62,890 nucleotides of DNA from Planctomycetota bacterium (GTDB lineage: Bacteria > Planctomycetota > Planctomycetia > Pirellulales > JADFKK01), in contig JADFKK010000006.1 of the NCBI GenBank assembly GCA_022564995.1, positions 1-62,890 of the forward strand, in the 5' to 3' direction. The notes under the pieces are model-generated. The model was given only the letters and a program-made list of their open reading frames with translations, did no database searches and was not told the origin of the DNA. Positions 36,175 to 46,389 of the stretch are shown here, one piece after another. The position numbers and the translations under genes are program-made. Position 1 is the stretch's first letter; every line of letters begins with the position of its first letter.

Positions 36175-36536
36175 GTTTTCGCATCGGCTCTTCGTGAATG
36201 CGATTATCACCAAGACCTATCATAAGCGAAAACCATCAAGAAAGGCTATGCCCCGCCAGCAACGACCGTTCCGGGAATCGCTGTCATTTCACAGTGTTTC
36301 CTCGCGAATACATGGCGCCCCAACGGGTGGTGTTCACCAAAATCGCTTATTGTCCGAGAACGAGAGCGTCGGCCGCTGAGAGGGCTCGGGGACGAACGCC
36401 GACCGCCGTGTTGTCCGTCGCGGCAAATTCGCGTGGCTGCGATTCGTCGACGACTTCATCGCGCGCTGGCCAAGCCGCTGCGCTGGATCTGCACGGGGCG
36501 CCCGGTCACCGCCAAAACGGTCAGATGTCTTTTCGT
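36175..36536. other. Intergenic, no gene recognised
   Basis: The region between the surface-protein gene start and the BON gene contains several overlapping ORFs of poor quality on both strands. None has domain character or a ribosome site. Confidence 0.4.
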
Positions 36537-36755
36537 CTAGTCGACGTGGATCGAGTTGACGACTTCGACGCCCTCGGTCGCTTCGCGCACGACTTCTTGC
36601 GCCAACTGCTTGTGGTAATACGTGGCGACGCGGCCGGAGAGCACCAACGACTCGCCCTGGCAATTGATTTGCAGCCGGCGCAGCGCGAAAATCGGGCTGC
36701 CACCCAGCGCCGCTTGCGCTTGAGAATGAACTCGACTAAAAGTCGACTCGGGCAT
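36537..36755 (-). CDS. BON-domain protein
   Basis: The ATG at 36755 is preceded by GGAGGGAGAC. The 72-residue product is essentially one BON domain: LRRLQINCQGESLVLSGRVA, then YYHKQLAQEVVREATEGVEV and VNSIHV. BON domains bind phospholipid or associate with the envelope and often occur in stress proteins. A longer frame extends upstream to 36956 but lacks homology-like sequence. Confidence 0.75.
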   Translation of the reverse strand: MPESTFSRVHSQAQAALGGSPIFALRRLQINCQGESLVLSGRVATYYHKQLAQEVVREATEGVEVVNSIHVD

Positions 36756-36986
36756 CGGAGAAAAGTCTCCCTCCGTGGTTGGCGTGGCGAGGTCGCCGGC
36801 CGCAACGCGACCGAACCGATCAGCATCCACTCCGCAGGTTCGATTCGTGTGATGAAATGTCCAGGTGCAACGCCATTTGCACAAACCCGCCAGGGGCCAA
36901 TTTACCCGCTCTGCTGTCGAGTTGTCAAGTCGATGTTGGTTGGGCCTTGCTAGCAATTCGTCAAGGCTTAAAAACTGGGGTTGGAT

Positions 36987-37055
36987 GAATCAGCCGCGAC
37001 GCGCTAGCGTCCGGTTATCGCGGCGGAACCGTGGGCTAGCGCCCAGCGGCTAATC
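36987..37055. repeat. Palindromic repeat family B, copy 2 (divergent)
   Basis: ATCAGCCGCGACGCGCTAGC and CTAGCGCCCAGCGGCTAAT flank a CGGTTATCGCGGCGGAACCG centre. It lies 20 bp after the cysC stop, where it could act as a transcript end. Confidence 0.75.
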
Positions 37056-37074
37056 CCAAGATTAAGAATAGTAC

Positions 37075-37728
37075 TTAGCCGATCAGGCCGCGGCGCGTAA
37101 GAAACGCGACTACCTCGTCAGCGAGTTCCTCGGGCGGCTTGTCGGCTGCCTTTAGCACCAATTCCGGCCGCTCCGGGGGCTCATACGGCGAATCAACGCC
37201 CGTCAGCCCGCTTAGCTCGCCCGCCCGGGCCTTCTTGTAAAGACCTTTGGGGTCGCGGGCCTCGCAGATTTTCAAGGGGACATCGACAAATACCTCGATG
37301 AAATCGCCCTCGGCCAAACGCTCGCGAATCGCGTCGCGGTCGCGGCGATAGGGGCTGACGAAGGCCGCCAGCGTGACGATTCCGGCCGAGCAGAACAATT
37401 CGGCGAGGGCGCCGACGCGGCGGATATTTTCCTCGCGATCTTCGGCGGAAAACCCCAGGCCGAAACGCTCTGCGAACGCTTCGCCATGTCGCGGCCGGAG
37501 CAGATCACCGCTGGCATTCAGCCCCATCCGCACGTTATCGCCATCGAGCAGAAAGCTGCGGATGCCCAGTGCGTGGAGTTTTTCGTCGAGCACGTTGGCC
37601 ACCGTGCTCTTGCCGCTGCCGCTCAGCCCGGTGAACCAAACCACGCAGCCTTTGTGGCCGGCCAGCGCTTCGCGCTGCTCGCGCGTCACGCGATGATCGT
37701 GCCAGGTAACGTCGACTTGGTCGCTCAT
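37075..37728 (-). CDS. cysC: Adenylylsulfate (APS) kinase
   Basis: A 217-residue APS kinase: P-loop [35 protein letters not shown] (APS site), [35 protein letters not shown], and the lid [14 protein letters not shown] with [14 protein letters not shown]. It phosphorylates APS to PAPS for sulfotransfer or sulfate assimilation. No ATP sulfurylase domain is fused and no other cys gene is adjacent; the sulfatases in this window make sulfated glycans a plausible context, which is inference. The start is ATG 37728. Confidence 0.96.
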   Translation of the reverse strand: MSDQVDVTWHDHRVTREQREALAGHKGCVVWFTGLSGSGKSTVANVLDEKLHALGIRSFLLDGDNVRMGLNASGDLLRPRHGEAFAERFGLGFSAEDREENIRRVGALAELFCSAGIVTLAAFVSPYRRDRDAIRERLAEGDFIEVFVDVPLKICEARDPKGLYKKARAGELSGLTGVDSPYEPPERPELVLKAADKPPEELADEVVAFLTRRGLIG

Positions 37729-37771
37729 GGTCGTGCTTCCGGAGGCCGCCGGCTTGCCGTGGCGCTGCTTC

Positions 37772-37852
37772 GTAGGAGGCGACTCCGTCGGCGATTTTCT
37801 CGGTGATCGGCCGTTTTCCGCACAATGATCGCCGTCGGAGACGCCTCCTACA
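37772..37852. repeat. Palindromic repeat family A, copy 2
   Basis: The arms GTAGGAGGCGACTCCGTCGG and CCGTCGGAGACGCCTCCTAC flank a ~40-nt centre. The right arm overlaps the stop codon of the acyl-CoA dehydrogenase-like gene. Confidence 0.88.
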
Positions 37853-38930
37853 CGGTTTCGATCCCCGCCAACTCGCACAGATTCGCTTCCATGACCGACT
37901 GAGGACAGCTCCAGACGAGGAAAAACAGGGCCTCGCGACACCAGCGGCCGACCGGATGGCCGATGATGTAACCGGCCCCCTTGGCCGCCGTCAGCGCCGC
38001 TTGGGTCGCTCGCAGCACCAGGCTGTTCGCCCGCGTCCGCAGCTCGTCGTTGCTGCTCGCCACGGTGCCCAGCAGCGACCCGATCAAATCGCTCTGGAGC
38101 TGATCGCATTCGGCCCGCAATTGATCGCAGGCCGGCTGCAATTCCGGACGGGCCGTGGCCTGCTCGGCGATGTAGGCGATAGCGGAGGTCGCCACGCCGA
38201 TCGCCAGCGTCGAGGTCTGTACACCGCCCGTCTTGCCGCCGACGCCGCTGGCCATGACGTCTTTGCCCGGGCCGGCAATCAGCCATTTTTCGTCGACAAA
38301 CACCTTGTCGTAATGAACCGGGCCGGTGTGGCTGGCGGCTAAGGCCACAAGCTGGGCCGGCTCTCGGACGTCGATGCCGGGCAGATCCATCGGCAGGGCG
38401 ACCAGCACCTGGCGGCCATCGTCGGTCACCGCCCCGGTCACGACAATATCGGCCTGCGGTCCGCCGGTCACCCAGGGACTGAAACCGTCGAGCAGCACGC
38501 CACCGTCGCGCGGCTCGGCCCGTTGCACCGGCTTGGCGAGATGGCGGTGGCTAGTCGTCAGATGCGAGATGCCGAGTGTGGCGAAGCTGTCTTTGGTGAG
38601 CAGTTTCGGCAGCAGCTCTTCCTTGAGCGCCAAATTGTCGCAAGCCGCAATCCGACGGCAGGCCCCCGTGCGTTGGGTGATGATGAAGGTCGTGGTCAGG
38701 CAGGCGGCACTTAATCGCAAATACCCGCGAATGATGTCGACGTCGCTCCACTGCTGTCCGCCCCACTGGGTCGGCAAAAACCACTCATAAACCCCCGCCT
38801 GACCGCACAGATCAAGCTGCTCTTGCGGCCAACGTCCGTCTTCGACCGAATCGGCCCGCTCGGACAACGCCGCGCACAGTTCGTCCAGGGCCGGATCGTC
38901 TGGCGCGGTGATTCGTGGATGTTCGGACAT
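37848..38930 (-). CDS. Acyl-CoA dehydrogenase-family flavoprotein
   Basis: The 360-residue product has the acyl-CoA dehydrogenase fold: an N-terminal helical domain ([20 protein letters not shown]), the beta-domain FAD segment ([34 protein letters not shown]) and a C-terminal four-helix bundle ([19 protein letters not shown]). It is shorter at the C-terminus than canonical ~380-residue enzymes and lacks the GGxGY-type end. The catalytic base cannot be placed with confidence. The last codon is followed by a TAG that belongs to the right arm of a family A palindrome. Substrates are unknown. Confidence 0.8.
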   Translation of the reverse strand: MSEHPRITAPDDPALDELCAALSERADSVEDGRWPQEQLDLCGQAGVYEWFLPTQWGGQQWSDVDIIRGYLRLSAACLTTTFIITQRTGACRRIAACDNLALKEELLPKLLTKDSFATLGISHLTTSHRHLAKPVQRAEPRDGGVLLDGFSPWVTGGPQADIVVTGAVTDDGRQVLVALPMDLPGIDVREPAQLVALAASHTGPVHYDKVFVDEKWLIAGPGKDVMASGVGGKTGGVQTSTLAIGVATSAIAYIAEQATARPELQPACDQLRAECDQLQSDLIGSLLGTVASSNDELRTRANSLVLRATQAALTAAKGAGYIIGHPVGRWCREALFFLVWSCPQSVMEANLCELAGIETV

Positions 38931-38935
38931 GGAAT

Positions 38936-38972
38936 GTAGACGCGGCATCTTGCCGCGTTTCGTAGCGAAATA
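38936..38972. repeat. Dispersed repeat 'tagacgcggcatcttgccgcg'
   Basis: TAGACGCGGCATCTTGCCGC followed by GTTTCGTAGCGAAAT matches the element at 12630-12713 in the opposite orientation. ACGCGGCA/TTGCCGCG is a small hairpin. It sits immediately upstream of the acyl-CoA dehydrogenase-like start. Confidence 0.7.
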
Positions 38973-38982
38973 CGTGTTTCCA

Positions 38983-39060
38983 ATCAGCCGCGGGGCGTTA
39001 GCCCACGGTTTCGTATCGGTTATCGTTGCGCTAACCGTGGGCTAACGCCCCGCGGCTGAT
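38983..39060. repeat. Palindromic repeat family B, copy 3 (best preserved)
   Basis: Arms of 27-28 nt, beginning ATCAGCCGCGGGGCGTTAGC and ending GGCTAACGCCCCGCGGCTGAT (first 20 of the latter: GGCTAACGCCCCGCGGCTGA), are perfectly inverted around a ~20-nt centre. This is the intact reference copy for the family. Confidence 0.92.
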
Positions 39061-39111
39061 TTGTCCAACGCGTTCCAGTCTAAACCCCCGCACCCCATCC
39101 CACCAGGACGC

Positions 39112-39648
39112 TCAGAGCTTCCTCACCGCGTCGCCTTGGCGGACCACGCCGGGCTGCACCACCTTGGCGTTGACCCCGCGCAGGTTCAGTTCGACTCCGA
39201 CCGGCGAATTGACGAAACGCCGGGCCGCATCGCCGAATCGCTCTGCGAATTTCGCACAACCCCGGTGCGGCTGGTCGGTGATCTCGATCACCGCCGATCC
39301 GATCGCCAGCCGAGTGCCGGGCGGCAGATTGTCGCCGCTCAAGTCCAAGTCGACGTAAAGCTGATCGCCCGCCAGCGGCCAGCGGTCGCGCTGGACTGCA
39401 ATCACGGCGATCGCCCGGGCGTTCATCACGTTCAGTTGCATGTCCGGGCGTGGTGTCTTGCCGCCTGAGCCCAACCGCCAGCGGTCGCCCACCAGCCCTT
39501 CATCGAGATCGAGCCTTCCCTCCTCCAGCACCTCCCGCTCGTTTTCCTCCGGCCGGCGCACAATCAACGCAACGGTTCCCGATTCCTTCGGCGAACGACG
39601 TATCTCGTCCAGCGCGGATTCAAGTTCTTCGAGGGGTCGGTGAGTCAC
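39112..39648 (-). CDS. MOSC-domain protein
   Basis: The 178-residue frame from GTG 39648 (VTHRPLEELESALDEIRRSP) matches the planctomycete MOSC N-terminus better than the upstream ATG at 39714. MOSC features are LVGDRWRLGSGG, MNARAIAVIA, GDNLPPGTRLAIGSAVIEIT, and the conserved Cys in HRGCAKFAERFG. MOSC proteins bind molybdenum cofactor sulfur or act in molybdo-enzyme and reductive metabolism. The local partner is unknown. Confidence 0.85.
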   Translation of the reverse strand: MTHRPLEELESALDEIRRSPKESGTVALIVRRPEENEREVLEEGRLDLDEGLVGDRWRLGSGGKTPRPDMQLNVMNARAIAVIAVQRDRWPLAGDQLYVDLDLSGDNLPPGTRLAIGSAVIEITDQPHRGCAKFAERFGDAARRFVNSPVGVELNLRGVNAKVVQPGVVRQGDAVRKL

Positions 39649-39745
39649 GCGGGCTCTTGGGTCAGCGGGTTCATGGTCGCGCGCGGCGGCGGATGGCGAC
39701 TTGGCGGCGCGCACAGGCGAAGATCACCCATACCGAATCGACCGG

Positions 39746-40858
39746 CTATCGTTCCCCGTCCTGCTGCAAGAATTGCTGGTCTTCCTTGCTGAGACTTGCG
39801 ACCGGTATCTCTATCACACGGCCATCGCTTTTTCGCAATGTCACCTTACCGTTTGCCACTTTGACGAAGGTAGCGTCAATCTTGTGTTTTCCACTGGAGT
39901 CGGTCCAAGTCCGATGATCGTTCAACGCATCGCTTGGAGCCGCGACTACCGCAGGCAGGCCGAGTAAATCGCGAGCTTCCGAAGCCGCGTCAGTTTCCGG
40001 GAAACGTTCGATAACCTTTCGATACCACTTTTCTGCGAGTTGAAGCTTTCCGGCCGACTTAAGCTGTTTGCCGATCTTCAGCGTATTTGCGGCAACCGTC
40101 GGTCGGTTTTGCTCGGCCGCTTGCTTTGCCTTCGCAGTGCGCTCCAAATTTCGTTCTCTCTTAGCTTTCTTGGCTACCGCTATCGCTTCTCTCATCGCAC
40201 GGCTTTCAGTTTCTGGGTTCGCTGGTACAACCTTATTGCCTCCCTGCTCAGCTTGCTCCAATGTCGCAGCTAGGCCCTCAAGGGCAGCCGTGGCCTTTGG
40301 CGAGAGATAGACAACTTCCCCGTTTAGTTCACAGTAGTCCAGACGCCAAGTGTTATCCTCAATCAAGATGCACACACGCCATGGATATGTAAGCTGTGCT
40401 CCGAAAGCGTTCTTCGCCTCGACGGTCGAAGTAACCCAGAAGACATTGCCGCCTTTGCTGCTCGAAACACTATAATCGAACCAGGGAAACGATGCATCGA
40501 GAGGATATTTCAGGAACTTCTTTACATAATCCTGGGCAATATCGTACGCTGAATCGCGGTTTTTCTGCCAGTCAGCGATCTTCTCTCGCTCAACCCTTCC
40601 TTTGGCCCATTCTTCCTCAGACCGCTTCCGTTCTTCTCGCCTGCGATCTTCTTCCGCGAGCTTGGCGGCGTCTTCCGCAGAACGTTCCTCTGGAGTCAAC
40701 GCAGCACGCCTGGCAGCTTCCTTTTCCGCTGCGATCCTTTCCTTCTCTTTACTGGCTACCCGAGCGTCTTCGGACACCTGAACGGCGACGTACATGCAGG
40801 TGCCGCACCCGCCGATGAGAATGCAGAAACCAAGGCAGCCACCCGTTAGTTTCTTCAT
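39746..40858 (-). CDS. SHD1-domain protein with TPR-like segment
   Basis: The 370-residue product has an N-terminal membrane segment (GCLGFCILIGGCGTCMYVAV), a charged coiled coil of ~80 residues (EKERIAAEKEAARRAALTPE), a central beta domain (YPLDASFPWFDYSVSSSKGG), a helical TPR-like stretch (AGKLQLAEKWYRKVIERFPE) and a C-terminal SHD1 domain (RTWTDSSGKHKIDATFVKV, ending VASLSKEDQQFL). SHD1 is abundant in planctomycetes and probably mediates protein binding. The function here is unknown. Confidence 0.85.
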   Translation of the reverse strand: MKKLTGGCLGFCILIGGCGTCMYVAVQVSEDARVASKEKERIAAEKEAARRAALTPEERSAEDAAKLAEEDRRREERKRSEEEWAKGRVEREKIADWQKNRDSAYDIAQDYVKKFLKYPLDASFPWFDYSVSSSKGGNVFWVTSTVEAKNAFGAQLTYPWRVCILIEDNTWRLDYCELNGEVVYLSPKATAALEGLAATLEQAEQGGNKVVPANPETESRAMREAIAVAKKAKRERNLERTAKAKQAAEQNRPTVAANTLKIGKQLKSAGKLQLAEKWYRKVIERFPETDAASEARDLLGLPAVVAAPSDALNDHRTWTDSSGKHKIDATFVKVANGKVTLRKSDGRVIEIPVASLSKEDQQFLQQDGER

Positions 40859-41083
40859 CGCTACACTCCGAAGAGAAGGTCAAGTATTTACTGAAAGCAG
40901 CCATGTCGGAATTACCGTCCGCAGGTATTTTAGCCGCCCCGTCGGTCATCCGCAATCTAATCCTGAGAGGTAGTCTGACTTGCGATCTTGCAAACCGAAC
41001 GGAATTCGGTATTCTAAGCCCCTCTGCGGACCATTCTTCGTTTCAGCCTCCACTGAAATGACTGTCGGCAATCGGGGCGTTCG
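40859..41083. other. Divergent promoter region, no gene
   Basis: 225 bp lie between the SHD1 gene (minus) and the JAMM-like gene (plus). No repeat family is present. Confidence 0.4.
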
Positions 41084-41515
41084 ATGAACGAGGCACCAAA
41101 ACTTCCGCCGACCGCGCGCGAGCTGCTTGGCGACCGGACGGTGGTTCAAGCGTTGGACCAGGCATGGACTGACTCACGTCCCGAAGATTCTCAGCAGCGA
41201 CACGAAGAGGGTGGTTGGATTTATGTGAACATTTCGACTGGCGAGATCACGACTCGCAGGGCATCGCCTGGGATGCAAACCGCCATTGATCTGAACGATC
41301 CTCCCCAGCTTGATGGTTGTGTTGTCGTCGGCAAATTCCATACGCATCCCAACCCAACGTCCCAAGGGTGGAATCCGCGACCCAGTCCCGCCGATACATC
41401 AGTTGACGAGCGGCATGGCGTGCCGGATCTGATTCGCGCAGACGATGGGATTTATCTGTCGGGGCCGGAAAGTCGACGAGGAGGGCTGGCGGGTGACCTC
41501 GGGTATCCAGCGTGA
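41084..41515 (+). CDS. JAMM/JAB-like metalloprotease-fold protein
   Basis: The 143-residue product has a candidate JAMM site: an upstream Glu in RHEEGGWIYVNISTGE, then VVVGKFHTHPNPTSQ and, 12 residues after HTH, SPADTSVDERHGVP. This gives E...HxH(x12)SxxD instead of the usual x7 spacing. It continues into LIRADDGIYLSGPESRRGGL, resembling the C-terminal JAB-like domains found in polymorphic toxins. Here it stands alone, with no Rhs or secretion domain. A small gene starts 25 nt downstream. The enzyme class is inference from the motif. Confidence 0.6.
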   Translation: MNEAPKLPPTARELLGDRTVVQALDQAWTDSRPEDSQQRHEEGGWIYVNISTGEITTRRASPGMQTAIDLNDPPQLDGCVVVGKFHTHPNPTSQGWNPRPSPADTSVDERHGVPDLIRADDGIYLSGPESRRGGLAGDLGYPA

Positions 41516-41540
41516 TATAATGCAGGTGAGGAGAAAGACG

Positions 41541-41786
41541 ATGGCAAATCCGCCTCTTGAGGTTCCGCAAGCCAATATCTCATGCGATCGGGCGTTGAAG
41601 ATCGCCCGAACCGACGCCGAACGGGTTTATCGTGACCTGCTGCTGTATCGCATTAGCGTCTCGCTCGAAGATGACGGCTGGCGCGTCGATTACGAACTAA
41701 AAGACCCCGATCTCAACGGGGGCGGGCCGCATTACCTAATCGACGCCAATAGCGGCGAGATCGTCTCGAAGCGTTACGATCAGTAG
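41541..41786 (+). CDS. Small PepSY/immunity-like partner protein
   Basis: ATG 41541 follows GAGGAGAAAG. The 81 residues are one small domain: CDRALKIARTDAERVYRDL, then DDGWRVDYELKDPDLNGGG and HYLIDANSGEIVSKRYDQ. The last part resembles the end of PepSY domains, and equally the GG...I...GEI ending of NTF2-fold immunity proteins. Its position after the JAMM-like gene suggests an inhibitor or cognate partner. Confidence 0.55.
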   Translation: MANPPLEVPQANISCDRALKIARTDAERVYRDLLLYRISVSLEDDGWRVDYELKDPDLNGGGPHYLIDANSGEIVSKRYDQ

Positions 41787-41849
41787 GCGGCTCTGCCTGC
41801 GGCACAAACGGCCATGGGTAAGCTCTGCTGGGTGTGTTATGCTGGGCGG

Positions 41850-43070
41850 ATGTCTGAACCTACGACTCCCTCCGATGAAGGGCCTACCGCGGCCGAGCCG
41901 TCGCTGCCGCTGGGCGATTCGGGCGAGGCGGCTGTGCCGGCAGAAACACCACCCGAACCGACAACTGTGGAACCTACGACGGTCGAGCCGGCACCCGTCG
42001 AAACGCCGCTGCCCGAACCAGCGGAAGTGGCGCCGCCCGAGTCTTCCGACCTCGCACTGCCGACCACTGGCGACGACTCGACTGCTGGCGGGCCGAGTGA
42101 CGGCGGGCCGAGTGACGGCGACGAGATTTTCGCCGAGGCCATTGCTGCCGAAACCGTCGCCGCCGCGCCGCCGCTCGGCGAGCTTCCCGAGCCGCTGCCG
42201 CGACGCAAGATCGCGCTGCCGGTCACGTTGTTTATTTGTACCTGCGCCTCGACGTTCTTTGTTGGCCTCGCTGAGTTCACGCCCCGCTTGATCGAAGAAT
42301 ATCTCGCCGGCGCGCGGCCGCTTGGCCCGGCGCTGCTTAGCCCGGCAAACGGGCTGCTGTATATGGTCGCCGTGATCGGCATCTTGCTGTCGCACGAGAT
42401 GGGTCATTTCGTGATGACGCTACTCTATCGTATCCCTGCCAGCTTGCCGTTTTTCATTCCCGTGCCGATCATGCCCTTTGGCACGATGGGGGCCGTAATC
42501 GCCATGGACGGCCGCAAGGCCAACCGCAAGGAGATGTTCGACATGGGCCTGGCCGGTCCGCTGGCCGGGCTGGTCATCTGTGTGCCGGTTCTTGTGTTGG
42601 GGATCCTGGCGATCGATCCAAAGGTTGCCCCCACGGGCACCATCGAACTGCACAATCCGCTGCTGATTGAATGGCTGCACGGCTGGCTCCGGCCTGCCGA
42701 GCCGGTGCCACGGTTTTTCGCGCTCAATCAGATGAATCCGCTGCTGATGGCCGGCTGGGTCGGGATGTTGATCACGGGCCTGAACATGATGCCGGTCAGC
42801 CAACTCGACGGTGGCCACGTGATCTACGCCCTGTTTGGCGGCACGGCTCGAAAGATCGCCCGCGCCTTCTTGATTGCGTCGATCGCCTACATCATCATCG
42901 AAGACCGCTACATTTGGGCCGTAATGGTGATTCTGGTCACGCTCATCGGTGTCGATCACCCGCCCACCGCCGACGACACGGTGCCGATGGGGTTCTGGCG
43001 ACGGGCGATCGGCTACGCATCGCTGGCAATACCCGTGGTATGTTTTCCGATTCGCGGCATCGTGATGTAG
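41850..43070 (+). CDS. Site-2 protease (M50) family membrane metalloprotease
   Basis: The ATG at 41850 gives a 406-residue protein; the frame opens at 41814. The first ~120 residues are Pro/Glu/Thr-rich and disordered, with doubled TTVEP and GGPSDGGPSDG units (15-bp DNA duplications). The M50 core follows: ILLSHEMGHFVMTLLYRIPASLP (zinc HExxH as HEMGH), FIPVPIMPFGTMGAVIAM, MGLAGPLAGLVICVPV and NMMPVSQLDGGHVIYALFGG (third zinc ligand Asp in QLDGGH). It cleaves substrates within the membrane. The substrate is unknown. Confidence 0.9.
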   Translation: MSEPTTPSDEGPTAAEPSLPLGDSGEAAVPAETPPEPTTVEPTTVEPAPVETPLPEPAEVAPPESSDLALPTTGDDSTAGGPSDGGPSDGDEIFAEAIAAETVAAAPPLGELPEPLPRRKIALPVTLFICTCASTFFVGLAEFTPRLIEEYLAGARPLGPALLSPANGLLYMVAVIGILLSHEMGHFVMTLLYRIPASLPFFIPVPIMPFGTMGAVIAMDGRKANRKEMFDMGLAGPLAGLVICVPVLVLGILAIDPKVAPTGTIELHNPLLIEWLHGWLRPAEPVPRFFALNQMNPLLMAGWVGMLITGLNMMPVSQLDGGHVIYALFGGTARKIARAFLIASIAYIIIEDRYIWAVMVILVTLIGVDHPPTADDTVPMGFWRRAIGYASLAIPVVCFPIRGIVM

Positions 43071-43114
43071 GCGTTGTGGAATTTGGCGATCGCTCCTGGC
43101 TATTGCGATTTATT

Positions 43115-43188
43115 CACTAGCCCGACGCGCAAGCGAGGGACAGGCCGAGATTTCCGAGATTTCCCTCGCTTGCGCGTCGGGCTGGTGT
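43115..43188. repeat. Palindromic repeat family C, copy 2
   Basis: Arms CTAGCCCGACGCGCAAGCGA and TCGCTTGCGCGTCGGGCTGG surround a ~28-nt centre. A close relative is at 50356-50421. Confidence 0.9.
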
Positions 43189-43221
43189 AGGCTCTTCGCC
43201 GCAGGGCGCAGCCCATCACGC

Positions 43222-43371
43222 TTACTTGACCGACGCGGCGCTGGTTTTGGGGAGCCACTTGGCTAGCCGCGACTTGACGCTGGCCAGCTCTGGTTTTGCC
43301 GCGAGGTTGGTGAATTCGTCGGGGTCGGACTGGTGATCGTAGAGTTGCTCGTCGCCGCCGGTGAATCGACG
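43222..43371 (-). pseudogene. 3' remnant of a sulfatase gene
   Basis: A 49-residue frame, RRFTGGDEQLYDHQSDPDEF then TNLAAKPELASVKSRLAKWL and PKTSAASVK, is the typical C-terminal end of iduronate-2-sulfatase-like sulfatases (ELYDHxxDPxExxNLA). It is preceded immediately by an in-frame TAA, and the rest of the gene is absent. It is a deletion scar next to an intact sulfatase ~1.1 kb away. Confidence 0.75.
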
Positions 43372-43421
43372 TTACGTTTTCCCGCACAATACCCGCGGCT
43401 AGCGCCTTGCGGCTCACCAAG

Positions 43422-43460
43422 AAAAAAAGCCCGCTCGAACGATTTGTTCGAGCGGGCTTT
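43422..43460. terminator. Bidirectional rho-independent terminator
   Basis: GCCCGCTCGAAC / GTTCGAGCGGGC is a perfect 12-bp stem with a 5-nt loop, flanked by AAAAAAA on the left and TTT on the right. Read on the minus strand it ends in TTTTTTT, directly after the PEP-CTERM gene at 43485-44177. Confidence 0.92.
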
Positions 43461-43484
43461 GGTTTTGCGATGGTCTGGTTGACC

Positions 43485-44177
43485 CTAGCGAGCCCTTCTT
43501 CGCCGCAGGGCGGCGCCCATCAGGCCCAACAAGGCCAGCAGGCCGAGCACCAAGGTCGAGGGCTCGGGGATGGGTTCGACCTCAATGGAGAATCCGTAGG
43601 TACGACCCAGGTTTGCGTGGCCGAAACTGTCGAGTGTGGCACCGACGGACGACGCCTCATCGACGTTACCCGAGTTCGCGTGGTCGGTTCTCCCGAAGGC
43701 GGTGTCGGTCAGGATACTGTTCTGGACACTATCCGCATTGGTGTTCTGCACCCCTGCGGCGATCGTCGTTGGAACGAGCAGCGTGAAGATGTTGTTCGCA
43801 CCACCGAAGGCGACGCCCGAGTTCACTCCCGGTTCCGTATCGATGGTCGCGCCAAAGGCAAGCACGGTGTGGTTGGCGGGCCCGTTAACCGCGGTCAAGA
43901 AAGGAAACACGGGTTGCGTGGCGCCGTTCGTGGCATCAGGGGCCGCGTTATAGCTCCAGGACGTGGCAATATAGATTCCCGGTTGAAGCACCACCGTATC
44001 GGTGATGTTGATGTTCTGCCGCATCTGGTTGGAGTTGCCGTCAGATTGCGTATCCTGCTCGCCGTTAGGAAGTGCCGTCCCAAAGCCGATGGTTTCCGCA
44101 CTTGCCACGGCATTGAGGGCGAGCATCAAGCAGGCGGTGAGAATTGTTGTGAGGCCAATCGTTTGTCGTCGACTCAT
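43485..44177 (-). CDS. PEP-CTERM protein
   Basis: A 230-residue exported protein: signal peptide (GLTTILTACLMLALNAVASA), a beta-sandwich-like body (IGFGTALPNGEQDTQSDGN, IYIATSWSYNAAP), and a C-terminal sorting signal IPEPSTLVLGLLALLGLMGA with an RRRRAR tail. It is presumably processed by an exosortase elsewhere in the genome. The gene has its own strong terminator. Confidence 0.88.
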   Translation of the reverse strand: MSRRQTIGLTTILTACLMLALNAVASAETIGFGTALPNGEQDTQSDGNSNQMRQNINITDTVVLQPGIYIATSWSYNAAPDATNGATQPVFPFLTAVNGPANHTVLAFGATIDTEPGVNSGVAFGGANNIFTLLVPTTIAAGVQNTNADSVQNSILTDTAFGRTDHANSGNVDEASSVGATLDSFGHANLGRTYGFSIEVEPIPEPSTLVLGLLALLGLMGAALRRRRAR

Positions 44178-44437
44178 GAGACTAATTTCTCCGAAACAGA
44201 GTGCTGAAAAGTAATGTTCCCCGCGCTTAGCGAGAGGATCACCTTCATTCGATACCGTTTAACGTAAACGAGATTTTCGGCGAGTCAATAAAAAAACACA
44301 TTGTATCCCAAAGTTTCAGGAAAAATCCTCAGACGGGGGGATTATGAGCCGGGGCGAACTCACCGGGGCACGTTTTTCCAGGCATTTCAGCAATAAGTGC
44401 CGTTTTTCAGCCGACTCCAATCATCGCACCAACAATC
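44178..44437. other. Intergenic, no gene recognised
   Basis: 260 bp lie upstream of the PEP-CTERM gene and downstream of the sulfatase gene. The A/T-rich segment AATAAAAAAACACATTG (about 44288-44304) probably belongs to the PEP-CTERM promoter. Confidence 0.4.
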
Positions 44438-46153
<1,716 letters not shown>

Positions 46154-46272
46154 GTTTGGTTTCCTCGTGTGGGCCATCGGACATTCGGTGCGTTCAACTT
46201 ATCGGAATCTCTCACCGGGTGCCATGGGCAGCTTGCCTGCCCTTGCTCGTGTCCTATTGGTGCGACGCCTTG

Positions 46273-46389
46273 TTAGCATCGTTCGTGAAATAAGCGTCCA
46301 AATTCATCGTAGCTGCCGTCGCCAGACGGCAGACCTCCACGCTCTGGCGAGCGTAGCTACTACGACAGTTATTTCTCGAACGATGCTTA
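46273..46389. repeat. Nested palindromic MITE-like element
   Basis: The outer arms TTAGCATCGTTCGTGAAATA (46273-46292) and TTATTTCTCGAACGATGCTT (46369-46388) are inverted with one or two mismatches. Inside are a GCCGTCGCCAGACGGC hairpin and CCACGCTCTGGCGAGCGTAGC. No gene is contained. Confidence 0.75.

Noticed and set aside
36198..36953. A 251-residue plus-strand frame
   Set aside because: It crosses the BON gene antisense, has mixed composition and no start context.
43100..43420. A 106-residue minus-strand frame through the family C repeat
   Set aside because: The sensible protein in this interval is in another frame (the sulfatase tail); this ORF is repeat-derived.
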